Below are positions 1 through 7,297 of a DNA stretch of 19,403 bases, one piece after another. Source of the stretch: Candidatus Bathyarchaeota archaeon (lineage in GTDB: Archaea > Thermoproteota > Bathyarchaeia > Bathyarchaeales > DTEX01); NCBI GenBank assembly GCA_003601695.1, contig PIYH01000011.1, positions 1 to 19,403 of the forward strand. The letters are read 5' to 3'. Every line of letters begins with the position of its first letter. Positions within the stretch are counted from its first letter, which is position 1. Under the pieces are notes generated by a model. The model was not told the origin of the DNA, did no database searches, and worked only from the letters and a program-made list of their open reading frames with translations. The translations under genes were made by a program, and so were the position numbers.

Positions 1-60
1 ATATAGGTAGTAATGTGCTCCCTTAATAACTCCTTCTTCATCATCCAATTTAATATTCAT
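1..60 (-). CDS. Possible 5' end of a gene running off the left edge
   Basis: On the minus strand an ATG at 60-58 opens a frame that stays open for all 20 codons to the window edge and begins MNIKLDDEEG. A TATA-like element (TTATAAGT) lies at about 92-99, roughly 30 bases upstream, which is the usual archaeal spacing for a short-leader or leaderless transcript. No good Shine-Dalgarno site is seen. The piece is too short to assign a family. Twenty open codons can occur by chance, so this is a tentative call. Confidence 0.35.
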   Translation of the reverse strand, partial: MNIKLDDEEGVIKGAHYYLY

Positions 61-326
61 ATGGCTTCACATATAACAACAATTCAAGCTACTTATAACT
101 TAATCTGAGACATCGCCTGAATTCAGAGATCAAATAGAACATTATATTTCTTCCGTCACTAATAGTTGAAATCGCGACTCTGCCTAAAAACTTTTATGAA
201 GTAGCATTCTCGCATTCCAGAGATCCCTTCATTTCTCAGCATATTAAGAGGAACTATCAGATTGTTACCTTTAGTGAAGAGAAATGTCAAGGGAAAGTAT
301 ACCTTCACCCTTAAACTTTTTCGATT
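61..326. other. AT-rich gap between the left-edge ORF and the P1 peptidase
   Basis: This AT-rich stretch separates the presumed left-edge gene start from the 3' end of the peptidase gene. Apart from the TATA-like element at about 92-99 I see no coding potential, RNA gene or strong hairpin. Confidence 0.4.
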
Positions 327-1436
327 TTATATCCTTCCATACTTTGCCATTATCTCTCTCACCCGATCCAGCGGAATAGCTTTTCTAATATGAAAATCTC
401 TGCCAATCATAGTTTCCGCTTTGAATAAAGCATTTACTATAGCTTCTTCAGTCGCCTCCACAGTCGCTTTAAAGACCGGATTTAGGAAAGATTCATCTGC
501 TTCAATTGTCTCTTTTCTTCGTCCCGTATCCTTTTGTATGCTCTCTATAAGAGAGTCAAGATCTCTCTTCGATGTTGAGAATGCTATGACAAAGTCCCCA
601 CTAGTGGAAGATCCATAAGAACCTGTTCTAGCTACTCCTAACATGGCTCTTTTCGCGATCTTCCAAAGTTGCTGTGAAGTTAGCTTCAAATCGGTAGCGA
701 CAATGATCATTATGGAGTTTGACCGTTGCTTCCCTCGCGGCTCAACATCTGAAAGCTCCATGCCAACGGGAACACCGTCTATTCTCAAGTCTTCGCGTTT
801 TCCGAAGTTTAGTTGAACTAGAACTCCTAGGCTAAACTCATTCGTAACTCTGGAGGAGGTTCCTATTCCTCCTTTTAATTCAAAGCCAGACATCGGCGTT
901 CCGCCGCCTACATTCCCCTCCTCAACGGGTCCCACTCCATCCTGGCTGTAAGCCTTTCTTAAAGCTTCAAAGACATGTCTTTTCCTTACGTGACGGCCTA
1001 TTGAGTCATTCAGATAAGATCCATTCGTCTCGCCTACAACCGGATTTATAGACATGACTTTTACATTCATAACCTCATACATATAATCAATCAGGGCGTC
1101 GGCGACTATCCATACATTTAAAGTATCAGTAAGTAGAATGGGAGTCTCAATAACTCCCATGTGGTTTACCTGAGGTAGTCCCACGGCTTTCCCATAGGCA
1201 TTATATGCATAGACTGCCGCTCTAACCTTATCTTCGTAAATATTGCCTTGATGAGGGACAATAGCAGTAACTCCAGTTCTTATAGGACCCTTCCCTATTA
1301 CAAGAGCTCCCTCACCTTCAATGATTGTTGAGTGGCCAACTCCCACTCCTTCAACATCTGTTATAGCATTATACTTGCCTGTTTTCATCACACCTATCTT
1401 TATATTCATATCTCTTGCTCTAACTCTCTTTTCCAT
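327..1436 (-). CDS. P1 family peptidase (DmpA/BapA-type aminopeptidase)
   Basis: This is an N-terminal nucleophile hydrolase of MEROPS family S58 (DmpA L-aminopeptidase/D-esterase, BapA beta-aminopeptidase). The family is made as a proenzyme that cleaves itself into alpha and beta chains, and the new N-terminal Ser of the beta chain is the nucleophile. The sequence shows the conserved NAITDVEGVGVGH near the N-terminus, GGGTPMSGFELKGGIGTSSR in the middle, and an Asn-Ser junction followed by IMIIVATD. That Ser is residue 250 counted from the upstream ATG at 1463, or 241 from the start used here. I prefer the ATG at 1436 because GGAGG lies 4 bases upstream and the homologous region begins right after it (RVRARDM). 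The ATG at 1463 would add nine residues. There is no signal peptide, so it is probably cytosolic. The substrate is unknown; it may trim short, D- or beta-amino peptides. It is divergent from the sugar cluster to its right. Confidence 0.9.
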   Translation of the reverse strand: MEKRVRARDMNIKIGVMKTGKYNAITDVEGVGVGHSTIIEGEGALVIGKGPIRTGVTAIVPHQGNIYEDKVRAAVYAYNAYGKAVGLPQVNHMGVIETPILLTDTLNVWIVADALIDYMYEVMNVKVMSINPVVGETNGSYLNDSIGRHVRKRHVFEALRKAYSQDGVGPVEEGNVGGGTPMSGFELKGGIGTSSRVTNEFSLGVLVQLNFGKREDLRIDGVPVGMELSDVEPRGKQRSNSIMIIVATDLKLTSQQLWKIAKRAMLGVARTGSYGSSTSGDFVIAFSTSKRDLDSLIESIQKDTGRRKETIEADESFLNPVFKATVEATEEAIVNALFKAETMIGRDFHIRKAIPLDRVREIMAKYGRI

Positions 1437-1495
1437 CTCTCCTCCATCTCCTTTTTTATCCAAGTCTTGCCAAAAATAAACTTAAAATTCCTTCG

Positions 1496-1509
1496 ATCTT
1501 AAATAAGAT
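1496..1509. promoter_or_regulatory. Short inverted repeat/TATA-like element upstream of the P1 peptidase
   Basis: ATCTT-AAAT-AAGAT forms a 5-bp inverted repeat. Read on the minus strand it contains CTTATTTAAG, a plausible archaeal TATA element about 60 bases upstream of the chosen peptidase start. A second AT-rich stretch (GTTTATTTTT, about 1473-1482) lies nearer and could serve instead. It could be a promoter with an overlapping operator, or chance in AT-rich DNA. Confidence 0.3.
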
Positions 1510-1566
1510 TTTTGTGGCTGTCTTCTGATGTTTCTCTATGGATATTCTTGATCTTCTCTCGAGTGA

Positions 1567-1943
1567 GGAGCGGAGATAATAGATCTTCTCTCTGAAGGGC
1601 TACACGATGATCTTCTGCAGATCTACAGCAAATTTAAAGATTTGCTCGTGTTCATTAATGTTGGCGGCTCAACCATCAAGTCGAAGAGAGCTATATGGTT
1701 GCTTGGAGGAGGTTGAGTGTTCACAGCTCAGAAGGCTGAAAGGGAGATTCTGGGGGAAGGGAACATTCGGAAAATAGCTGAGCCATTTATTGAGGTCTTG
1801 AAACAGATAGGCTGTGATGGATTCTTATCTTATGAGATCTGCTCTTCACAATATGTCAAGCATGCTCTCATCAGCTTGAAACAGTCGATACCAAAGTAAG
1901 AGAAGACCAAAAATACCTAAAACAGCTTATTTCAAAAATCTAG
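1567..1943 (+). pseudogene. Decayed C-terminal half of a sugar phosphate isomerase/epimerase (TIM barrel)
   Basis: In one frame, bases 1567-1713 read GAEIIDLLSEGLHDDL through SKRAIWLLGGG, then meet TGA at 1714-1716. The same frame continues with VFTAQKAEREILGEGNI, a PFIEVLKQIGCDGFLSYEIC block and a tail that stops at 1897-1899. The GEGNI plus IGCDGFLSYEIC blocks are typical of the C-terminal barrel strands of IolE/xylose-isomerase-like proteins. After the TAA at 1897, the frame shifted by -1 continues VREDQKYLKQLISKI and ends at TAG 1941-1943, which looks like the true C-terminal helix. There is thus one internal stop and one late frameshift, and the N-terminal half of the barrel is absent. 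The 60-codon frame starting with GTG at 1717 has GGAGG just upstream but encodes only a fragment of a barrel. Confidence 0.7.
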
Positions 1944-1995
1944 TTTCACTGATTCAAAGGTATCGCCGAAGTTTTTTCACGGTCAGAAAATTTTC

Positions 1996-2012
1996 AACGA
2001 AAAGCTCTTATG
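1996..2012 (+). promoter_or_regulatory. Putative promoter of the DegT aminotransferase
   Basis: A purine-rich BRE-like AACGAAAA is followed by a TATA-like CTCTTATG. Initiation about 25 bases downstream would fall near 2030-2035, just before the GGAGGG at 2040-2045. This favours the TTG start at 2052 over the ATG at 2010, which would lie inside the promoter. Confidence 0.35.
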
Positions 2013-2051
2013 AACGTATACGATAGAAAATGGGAGTGTGGAGGGATTCTT

Positions 2052-3302
2052 TTGGAGAAACTAGCTATAAATGGTGGGAAACCGGTTAGAACTAAACCCC
2101 TTCCAACGATAAACAATAAGTCTGGTAGAAATATTGGAGAGGAAGAACTTGAACTTTTGAAGCATGTCATAGAAAGCGGATCTCTATTCAGATACGCTGG
2201 AAAGATGGTTTCAAGATTTGAGGAAGAATTCGCCAAGTTCTTAGGAGTAAAGCATGCTATTGCTTCTACATCTGGAACGGCGTCACTCCATGTAGCTACT
2301 GGAGCCATAAATCTTGGACCGGGAATGGAAGTTATCACTTCACCAGTAACGGATATGGGTACAATAATCTCAATAATAGGCCAGAATGCCATTCCGATAT
2401 TTGCAGACTTGGATCCGGACATGTATACCCTGGATCCAGAGGATGTTAAAAAGCGGATTACGGATAAGACGAAGGCAATAATCGCTGTTCATCTTTTCGG
2501 ATTGCCGTGTGACATGGATGCATTAAGGGAGATAGCTGAGGAGAAGGGGATATACTTGATAGAAGATTCCGCTCAAGCATACTTAGCGGAATATAAAGGA
2601 AAACTGACAGGCACCATGGGAGACATTAATTGTTTCAGCTTGCAACAATCTAAGCATATGTTCACGGGGGATGGAGGAATAACAGTAACTAATAACGATG
2701 AACTTGCAAAGAGAGCTAGACTCTTCATGGATAAGGGATGGGATAGAAGTGCGAGGGGACCGCGAAAATACGTTACGATAGGATTCAATTATAGAATGAC
2801 GGAGCTTCAAGGGGCAGTTGCATTAGCACAGCTTAAAAAGGTAAAGTGGGTTGTTGAGAAGAGGAGAAGCGTAGCGGAGAAGTTGACGAAGGAGATTAAA
2901 GATATAGAAGGCATCTATCCTCCAACGGTTCCTAAGGGCTATAAACATTCATACTGGCTTTATCCAATAAAGATTGACCCGCTAGTGTTCAAAGTATCTA
3001 TTAATGAGTTTGTGAAGGCTCTTGTAGCCGAAGGTATACCTGCAGGGGCAGGCTACACAGGAATCCCGCTATATATGACTTTAATATTCACGGAGAAGAA
3101 AGGATACGGCGGAACTGGATGTCCATGGACATGCCCATACTATGGCAGGGAAATAACGTATAAGAAGGGACTCTGTCCAAAGACTGAGGATCTCCTAAGC
3201 AAGCTCATAACTCTGCCATGCAATGAGTACTTCACAGACGAGGATATCGAAGATATAGCAACGGCAATAAGAAAAGTCGCTGAATACTACAGAGCAACAT
3301 AA
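2052..3302 (+). CDS. DegT/DnrJ/EryC1/StrS family PLP-dependent aminotransferase
   Basis: Fold-type I sugar aminotransferase family. Members transfer an amino group, usually from Glu or Gln, to keto-sugars or keto-cyclitols. Landmarks from the TTG start: substrate/PLP loop STSGTASLH near residue 72-80, the PLP-pyridine Asp in EDSAQA at 172, and the Schiff-base Lys in SLQQSKHMF at 201. NYRMTELQGAVALAQL follows, as in the family. The ATG at 2010 is in frame, but TTG 2052 has GGAGGG six bases upstream, and homologues typically begin right there (LAINGGKPVR). Near residues 350-380 there is a Cys-rich insert (CPWTCPYY then LCPKTEDLL), seen in some DegT subgroups; its role is unknown. The gene opens the plus-strand sugar cluster. 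The substrate cannot be read from sequence; a keto-inositol or keto-sugar is plausible. Confidence 0.9.
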   Translation: MEKLAINGGKPVRTKPLPTINNKSGRNIGEEELELLKHVIESGSLFRYAGKMVSRFEEEFAKFLGVKHAIASTSGTASLHVATGAINLGPGMEVITSPVTDMGTIISIIGQNAIPIFADLDPDMYTLDPEDVKKRITDKTKAIIAVHLFGLPCDMDALREIAEEKGIYLIEDSAQAYLAEYKGKLTGTMGDINCFSLQQSKHMFTGDGGITVTNNDELAKRARLFMDKGWDRSARGPRKYVTIGFNYRMTELQGAVALAQLKKVKWVVEKRRSVAEKLTKEIKDIEGIYPPTVPKGYKHSYWLYPIKIDPLVFKVSINEFVKALVAEGIPAGAGYTGIPLYMTLIFTEKKGYGGTGCPWTCPYYGREITYKKGLCPKTEDLLSKLITLPCNEYFTDEDIEDIATAIRKVAEYYRAT

Positions 3303-3352
3303 GCGGCATAATCAATTTTAGGCCGAACTTAATCCCTGCTTTTTAATAGTTA

Positions 3353-3371
3353 AAAGATTGGTATAATCTTT
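3353..3371. repeat. 7-bp inverted repeat downstream of the DegT gene
   Basis: AAAGATT, loop GGTAT, AATCTTT is a perfect 7-bp inverted repeat between the aminotransferase and the amidohydrolase. A T-tract (CTTTTTAAT) just before it could terminate the upstream transcript. The repeat could be part of a terminator or an operator for the next gene, whose TATA-like box is about 30 bases further on. Confidence 0.4.
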
Positions 3372-3392
3372 CCTCGGAAGAAATCAATTGTT

Positions 3393-3409
3393 CCAAAAAC
3401 AATAAATAT
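3393..3409 (+). promoter_or_regulatory. Putative promoter of the amidohydrolase gene
   Basis: CCAAAAAC followed by AATAAATAT resembles an archaeal BRE/TATA pair. Initiation about 25 bases downstream would give a leader of roughly 30 bases before the ATG at 3463. Confidence 0.4.
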
Positions 3410-3462
3410 GTGGTGCTAAAATCTCATCTCCGCGACTTAAATCATAAAGAGATGATGTGCTT

Positions 3463-4302
3463 ATGTTACCTAAACCTATTATAGATTTCCACACGCATGT
3501 GGGAAGACTTTATTATAATCTCCGTCCATTCACTGCTAAAAAGCTTCTGAAACGTCTAGATGAGCTTGGGATTTCTATGGCTGTTATTTTGCCCATCGAG
3601 AACCCTGAAGAATTAGACTACTACGTCACAACTGAGAGTGTTTTGAGGATTTGTAGGCGTTATCGCGATAGGCTTATTCCCTTCTGTAATGTTGATCCTA
3701 GGAGAGGGCATCCTGACCTCTTCGATCCATATCCGATTATTGAGGAGTATGTTTCCCGTGGCTGTAGGGGCTTCGGTGAGAGCCTAGCCGGATTGTATGT
3801 TGATGATTATAGGCAGCAGAAGATTTATAGGGCTGTTGGGGAGCTCGGGATACCGATAGTTATGCACTTGGACGCATATAGAAATATCGATGAGGTTGGG
3901 CTTCCGAGATTCGAGAAGATGATCAAGAAATATTCGAAGACGATATTTGTTGCACATGGACCGCATTGGTGGGCTGAGATCTCAGCCGACATCAAACCCG
4001 AAGACCTAAAAAGACACCCGAAGGGCCCAGTTAAGCCAGGCAGAGTTGAGGAGCTACTGAAGAAATACAGCAACCTATACGCGGATCTATCAGCGGAATC
4101 GGGATACAACGCCCTAAGCAGAGACCCAGAACATGCAAGAGGATTCCTCGAGAGAAACAGCGGCAAACTCCTATTCGCAACAGACCTACTTGAAGAGAAC
4201 CAAGAAGTAAAGATACTGGAATTCCTGGAGAAGATGAACCTAAAAACAGAGACGTACGAGAAGATACTGCACAAAAACGCGGAAAAACTACTAAAACTAT
4301 AA
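3463..4302 (+). CDS. Amidohydrolase_2-type TIM-barrel metal-dependent hydrolase
   Basis: This family hydrolyses or decarboxylates; members include sugar-acid lactonases and pyrone-dicarboxylate lactonase. Counting from the GTG at 3457, visible metal-site residues are His12 and His14 (DFHTH), His137 (PIVMHLDAY), His167 (VAHGPHWW) and Asp243 (FATDLL), the expected barrel order. At about 280 residues it has the normal family length. Start: GTG 3457 is possible, but ATG 3463 is better spaced from the SD-like GAGATGAT. In this neighbourhood a lactonase after a sugar dehydrogenase is an attractive role, but that is inference. Oddity: codon choice changes abruptly near 3950. In the first part Tyr, Asp and Asn mostly use T-ending codons and Arg mixes AGG and CGT. 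In the second part nearly all these end in C and every Arg is AGA. Confidence 0.85.
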   Translation: MLPKPIIDFHTHVGRLYYNLRPFTAKKLLKRLDELGISMAVILPIENPEELDYYVTTESVLRICRRYRDRLIPFCNVDPRRGHPDLFDPYPIIEEYVSRGCRGFGESLAGLYVDDYRQQKIYRAVGELGIPIVMHLDAYRNIDEVGLPRFEKMIKKYSKTIFVAHGPHWWAEISADIKPEDLKRHPKGPVKPGRVEELLKKYSNLYADLSAESGYNALSRDPEHARGFLERNSGKLLFATDLLEENQEVKILEFLEKMNLKTETYEKILHKNAEKLLKL

Positions 4303-4345
4303 AGGATAACTTCCACGTAAACTTTCTCTTTTGGAGGAAATATGG

Positions 4346-6199
4346 TTGGCTATATTAGAGATAGCTGTCCTAAGGGATAAAGCGTCTGAAAGATTATTCG
4401 AAGATCCATATAGGCTTGCTTCTTTCTATGGAGCATCCGAATTTCTTAGGATGTATGGAGTTGAATTCTCATCCTTAGATGTCTCCAGCCTTACTAAGGC
4501 TCCTGAAATATTAGATAAATACTGCTTATGCATTGCTCCCGACCTAGAATTCATACATTTAGACATGGTTGAGGTTCTAAAGAGATGGATCGAGGCTGGA
4601 GGTATACTCATCGCTACGGGTTTCTTCGCTAGAAAGACGCCTCAGAGACCAATTGAGATATCTGCTCCTCCGCTAAACGAGTATGGCGCTGATCTTTTCG
4701 AGATTAGTGAGGCTAATATAACGGGGAATCCTGAACCGGACATAGGTGCCTACATGAATCTCTTTCCCACTCACAAATTCTTTAGGGATGTGCGGTCTTT
4801 ACTGCCTGTTCTTGGAGTAAATCCCGCCTTAAAAGGCAGCGAAGAATCTGAGAAAGTCGGCTTTCTTCTAGATAGTAATGAAAGACTGGCTGGAGATCTT
4901 GTGATAGTTAATCGGTATGGAGACGGCTTGGCTGTTCGCTTATCCGCCCGGGTCTTTAGGACGATCGGCTTACTTTTATCCTCATGTCAATGGAAAGAGT
5001 TGCTTTGGCCCGGCTTGAAGAAAGCGGTTAATCGAATATATCTTTCCTTAGATAGGGATGGATGGAGCTACATACCTGTTGTTGATCAAATATGCAAATT
5101 TGTATACAATATAATGGATGTTCTAGTATCCGAAAAGAATGGAATAGGCCTCATCAGGAAATGGTTCTGGCCCCATCAAGGAGATAAACCGACAAAGATC
5201 GTTGCGAGTGTCGTTCATGATGTAGACTCGCCAAACCTGGAATGGATACAAATGACACATGAATTTGACGAGGAATTGGGAGTTCCATCGACCTTTTACT
5301 TCCTCAGTCATGCGAAAAGAAGGGAATATCCCCCTGTTTATGAGCCGATTATCTTCGACGAGAATTTCATAAGGGTAGTTAAAAATCTGGTTGATGCTGG
5401 ATGCGAAGTTACTGTTCATGGTCAAGTAACTGAAAAGGATGATGTTTTAGAGGAAAGAGATAACTTCGTCAAAGCTATCGGCATAAAACCTACTGGTGTT
5501 AGAATGCATTTTGTCCTTCACTCAGCTGAAAGAGTGCGAAACTATCAGGAAGCCGGATATGAATATGACTTGAGTTTCTACGATAATTATCATAAAGGAC
5601 CAGGCTTCTTTACATTCTCGACTTATCCTTTCCATCCACTGGATCCAGAGAAGGTAGAGGTGATGGATATTCTTGTAGGCGGTCCAGTTTTAGAAGATGG
5701 AGTACTATGCGCCGAGGTTCTTCCGAGGCCTTGGTGTTATCATGGTAGCTGGGGAAAGGAAGCTCTTGCTAGGGGCAAATTCTTCATAGACATGGTTGAA
5801 TCGGAGAACGGCTTTTTAGCGATAAACTTGCATACACATAACATAAACGGTACTGACCCTATCAGAAGATGTAATCGACCTAGGATTATAAAGGAACTCA
5901 TTGGATACATTAGACAGAAACCCGGTTACCTCTTTACGTTTCCAGTAAACATCTTTAAATGGTGGAGAATCCGAGAAAATGTTAGGGTGCATCTGTCATA
6001 TGATAATCTAGGAGAGGTTTCCGTGACTGTTCAGAACTCAACAGATCAGATTGTTGAAGGATTTACTTTACACACGAGACATCTAATAAATGGATCTCCG
6101 AAATTAAAGATAGTCAGTGACGAAGATGGCTCCTTTATTCTTCTTCCACCACTAAACCCTGGAGGAAAAGTCACTTTCAAATTATCGGCAAAAGCATAA
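4346..6199 (+). CDS. Polysaccharide deacetylase-like protein with N-terminal GATase-like domain
   Basis: About 617 residues, apparently cytosolic (no signal peptide). Residue numbers here count from the in-frame TTG at 4331. Residues about 40-110 resemble the flavodoxin/class I glutaminase-like fold (DKYCLCIAPDL then KRWIEAGGILIATG) found as a non-catalytic domain in some glycosidases. Residues about 290-500 resemble the NodB/carbohydrate-esterase-4 barrel: HDVDSPN at 296-302 supplies the metal and catalytic Asp pair, EVTVHG supplies His363, then GVRMHFVL, AGYEYDLSFYD and a late INLHTHN. The usual second His of the HxxxH metal motif is not seen, so activity is uncertain. The last ~90 residues look like a beta-sandwich (VHLSYDNLGEVSVTVQNS). 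TTG 4346 is nine bases after GGAGG; TTG 4331 overlaps that site. The 43-base gap to the amidohydrolase suggests co-transcription. Confidence 0.75.
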   Translation: MAILEIAVLRDKASERLFEDPYRLASFYGASEFLRMYGVEFSSLDVSSLTKAPEILDKYCLCIAPDLEFIHLDMVEVLKRWIEAGGILIATGFFARKTPQRPIEISAPPLNEYGADLFEISEANITGNPEPDIGAYMNLFPTHKFFRDVRSLLPVLGVNPALKGSEESEKVGFLLDSNERLAGDLVIVNRYGDGLAVRLSARVFRTIGLLLSSCQWKELLWPGLKKAVNRIYLSLDRDGWSYIPVVDQICKFVYNIMDVLVSEKNGIGLIRKWFWPHQGDKPTKIVASVVHDVDSPNLEWIQMTHEFDEELGVPSTFYFLSHAKRREYPPVYEPIIFDENFIRVVKNLVDAGCEVTVHGQVTEKDDVLEERDNFVKAIGIKPTGVRMHFVLHSAERVRNYQEAGYEYDLSFYDNYHKGPGFFTFSTYPFHPLDPEKVEVMDILVGGPVLEDGVLCAEVLPRPWCYHGSWGKEALARGKFFIDMVESENGFLAINLHTHNINGTDPIRRCNRPRIIKELIGYIRQKPGYLFTFPVNIFKWWRIRENVRVHLSYDNLGEVSVTVQNSTDQIVEGFTLHTRHLINGSPKLKIVSDEDGSFILLPPLNPGGKVTFKLSAKA

Positions 6200-6410
6200 C
6201 TGCATCGCGATTGATGATAAATCATCGACTTCTTCAAGCTCAATAATTCATCTCTCCGCTGGAGTCCTGTTTTCTAGCTCCATATGTGGACTTAGGGAGC
6301 TTCAATATCGTTGCATTGAGTAAGATGGTCGGTTCATAAAAAATTGAAGAAGCCCGAATACACGTAGGAGTCAGCAAATTCAGAGGCTATCTTTAACAAA
6401 CTTAAGGATC

Positions 6411-6426
6411 CCATTTATTTATAAAG
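6411..6426 (+). promoter_or_regulatory. Putative promoter of the NagB-like operon
   Basis: CCATTTATTTATAAAG is a strong archaeal TATA-like stretch in the 280-base gap before the NagB-like gene. Initiation about 25 bases downstream falls near 6445-6450, leaving a leader that contains the GAGGT at 6467-6471 used by the ATG at 6480. Confidence 0.5.
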
Positions 6427-6479
6427 AAAGATATATCTCATTAGATTTTTTCATATATTCTCGTATGAGGTCTGAAAAA

Positions 6480-7259
6480 ATGGTTAAAGAAGAAGGATTA
6501 GTTAGAGAGTTTAAGGCTGGAGAAGCACTAGTAAAAGTTTACCGAGACAGACAAAGCATGGGCAAAGCGGCTGCTAGAATCGTTGGAGAAAAAATGAAGA
6601 AATTCATATCTGAGAAAGGAGAGGTTTCAATGGTCTTTGCATCCGCTCCTTCACAGGAAGAGTTCCTAGCGGAATTAGCAAAGATCAAGGGAATCGACTG
6701 GTCAAAGGTAATAGCATTCCATCTAGACGAATATGTTGGGCTTCCAAGCGACGCCCCCCAAGCCTTCGGAGAGTTCTTAAGAAGAAGATTATTCAATAAG
6801 GTTAATCCTGGAAGGGTTTATTACCTCAACGGAAACGCTGAAGATCTAGAAGAGGAAGCGCGGAGATACGGCGAGCTATTAAAGAGGTACAGGCTGGACA
6901 TAGCCTGCATAGGAATAGGAGAGAATGGACATATAGCCTTTAATGATCCTCATGTCGCTGACTTCAACGATCCCTTAATGGTTAAGATTGTTGAGCTAGA
7001 CGAGGTTAGCCGCCAACAGCAGGTTAATGACGGATGCTTCGCAAGCATAGAACAGGTTCCCCAAAAGGCCTTAACGATCACTATACCAGTTATTATGAGT
7101 GCGAAATTCATCTCAGTCGTAGTTCCCGCAAAGTCTAAGGCCCAAGCAATTAAAAGGACAATTCAAGGTTCAATCTCCGAGGAGTGCCCAGCTTCAATTC
7201 TCCGTACACATAAAAATACAGTAATGTTCCTAGACATGGACTCAGCCAGTCTGCTATGA
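6480..7259 (+). CDS. NagB-like glucosamine-6-phosphate isomerase/deaminase family protein (variant active site)
   Basis: Member of the glucosamine-6-phosphate deaminase/6-phosphogluconolactonase superfamily. Classical NagB converts GlcN6P to fructose-6-phosphate and ammonia. Numbering from the ATG at 6465: LDEYVGL carries Asp88 (E. coli Asp72), and GIGENGHIAFNDP carries His156 (E. coli His143). The E. coli Asp141 position is Asn154 and the Glu148 position is Asp161. The phosphate loop, normally a GST/P type, reads FASAPSQEEF. As I recall it, this combination marks a distinct NagB-like subgroup, so the substrate may not be GlcN6P. ATG 6480 is preferred because GAGGT lies eight bases upstream; ATG 6465 lacks such a site. 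It heads a likely operon with the Ldh2-type dehydrogenase (38-base gap). Confidence 0.85.
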   Translation: MVKEEGLVREFKAGEALVKVYRDRQSMGKAAARIVGEKMKKFISEKGEVSMVFASAPSQEEFLAELAKIKGIDWSKVIAFHLDEYVGLPSDAPQAFGEFLRRRLFNKVNPGRVYYLNGNAEDLEEEARRYGELLKRYRLDIACIGIGENGHIAFNDPHVADFNDPLMVKIVELDEVSRQQQVNDGCFASIEQVPQKALTITIPVIMSAKFISVVVPAKSKAQAIKRTIQGSISEECPASILRTHKNTVMFLDMDSASLL

Positions 7260-7297
7260 ATAAGCATTCAAACAGTTTTTAGTTGAAGGGTTAAAGT

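Larger units (their letters stand above)
1464..2051. other. Region between the peptidase and the DegT aminotransferase
   Basis: It holds the peptidase promoter region (1464-1566), the sugar-isomerase remnant (1567-1943) and a promoter/leader region for the aminotransferase (1944-2051). I see no intact gene or RNA here. Confidence 0.5.

Noticed and set aside
1567..1943. Selenoprotein reading through TGA 1714-1716
   Set aside because: The position is not a known selenocysteine site in this family, a separate frameshift follows, and TGA is used as a normal stop nearby (NagB-like and flavoprotein genes).
3825..4316. A 163-codon open frame on the minus strand opposite the amidohydrolase
   Set aside because: It is low-complexity Ser/Phe/Leu-rich, overlaps a clear family gene and has no ribosome-binding site; it results from the codon bias of the plus-strand gene.
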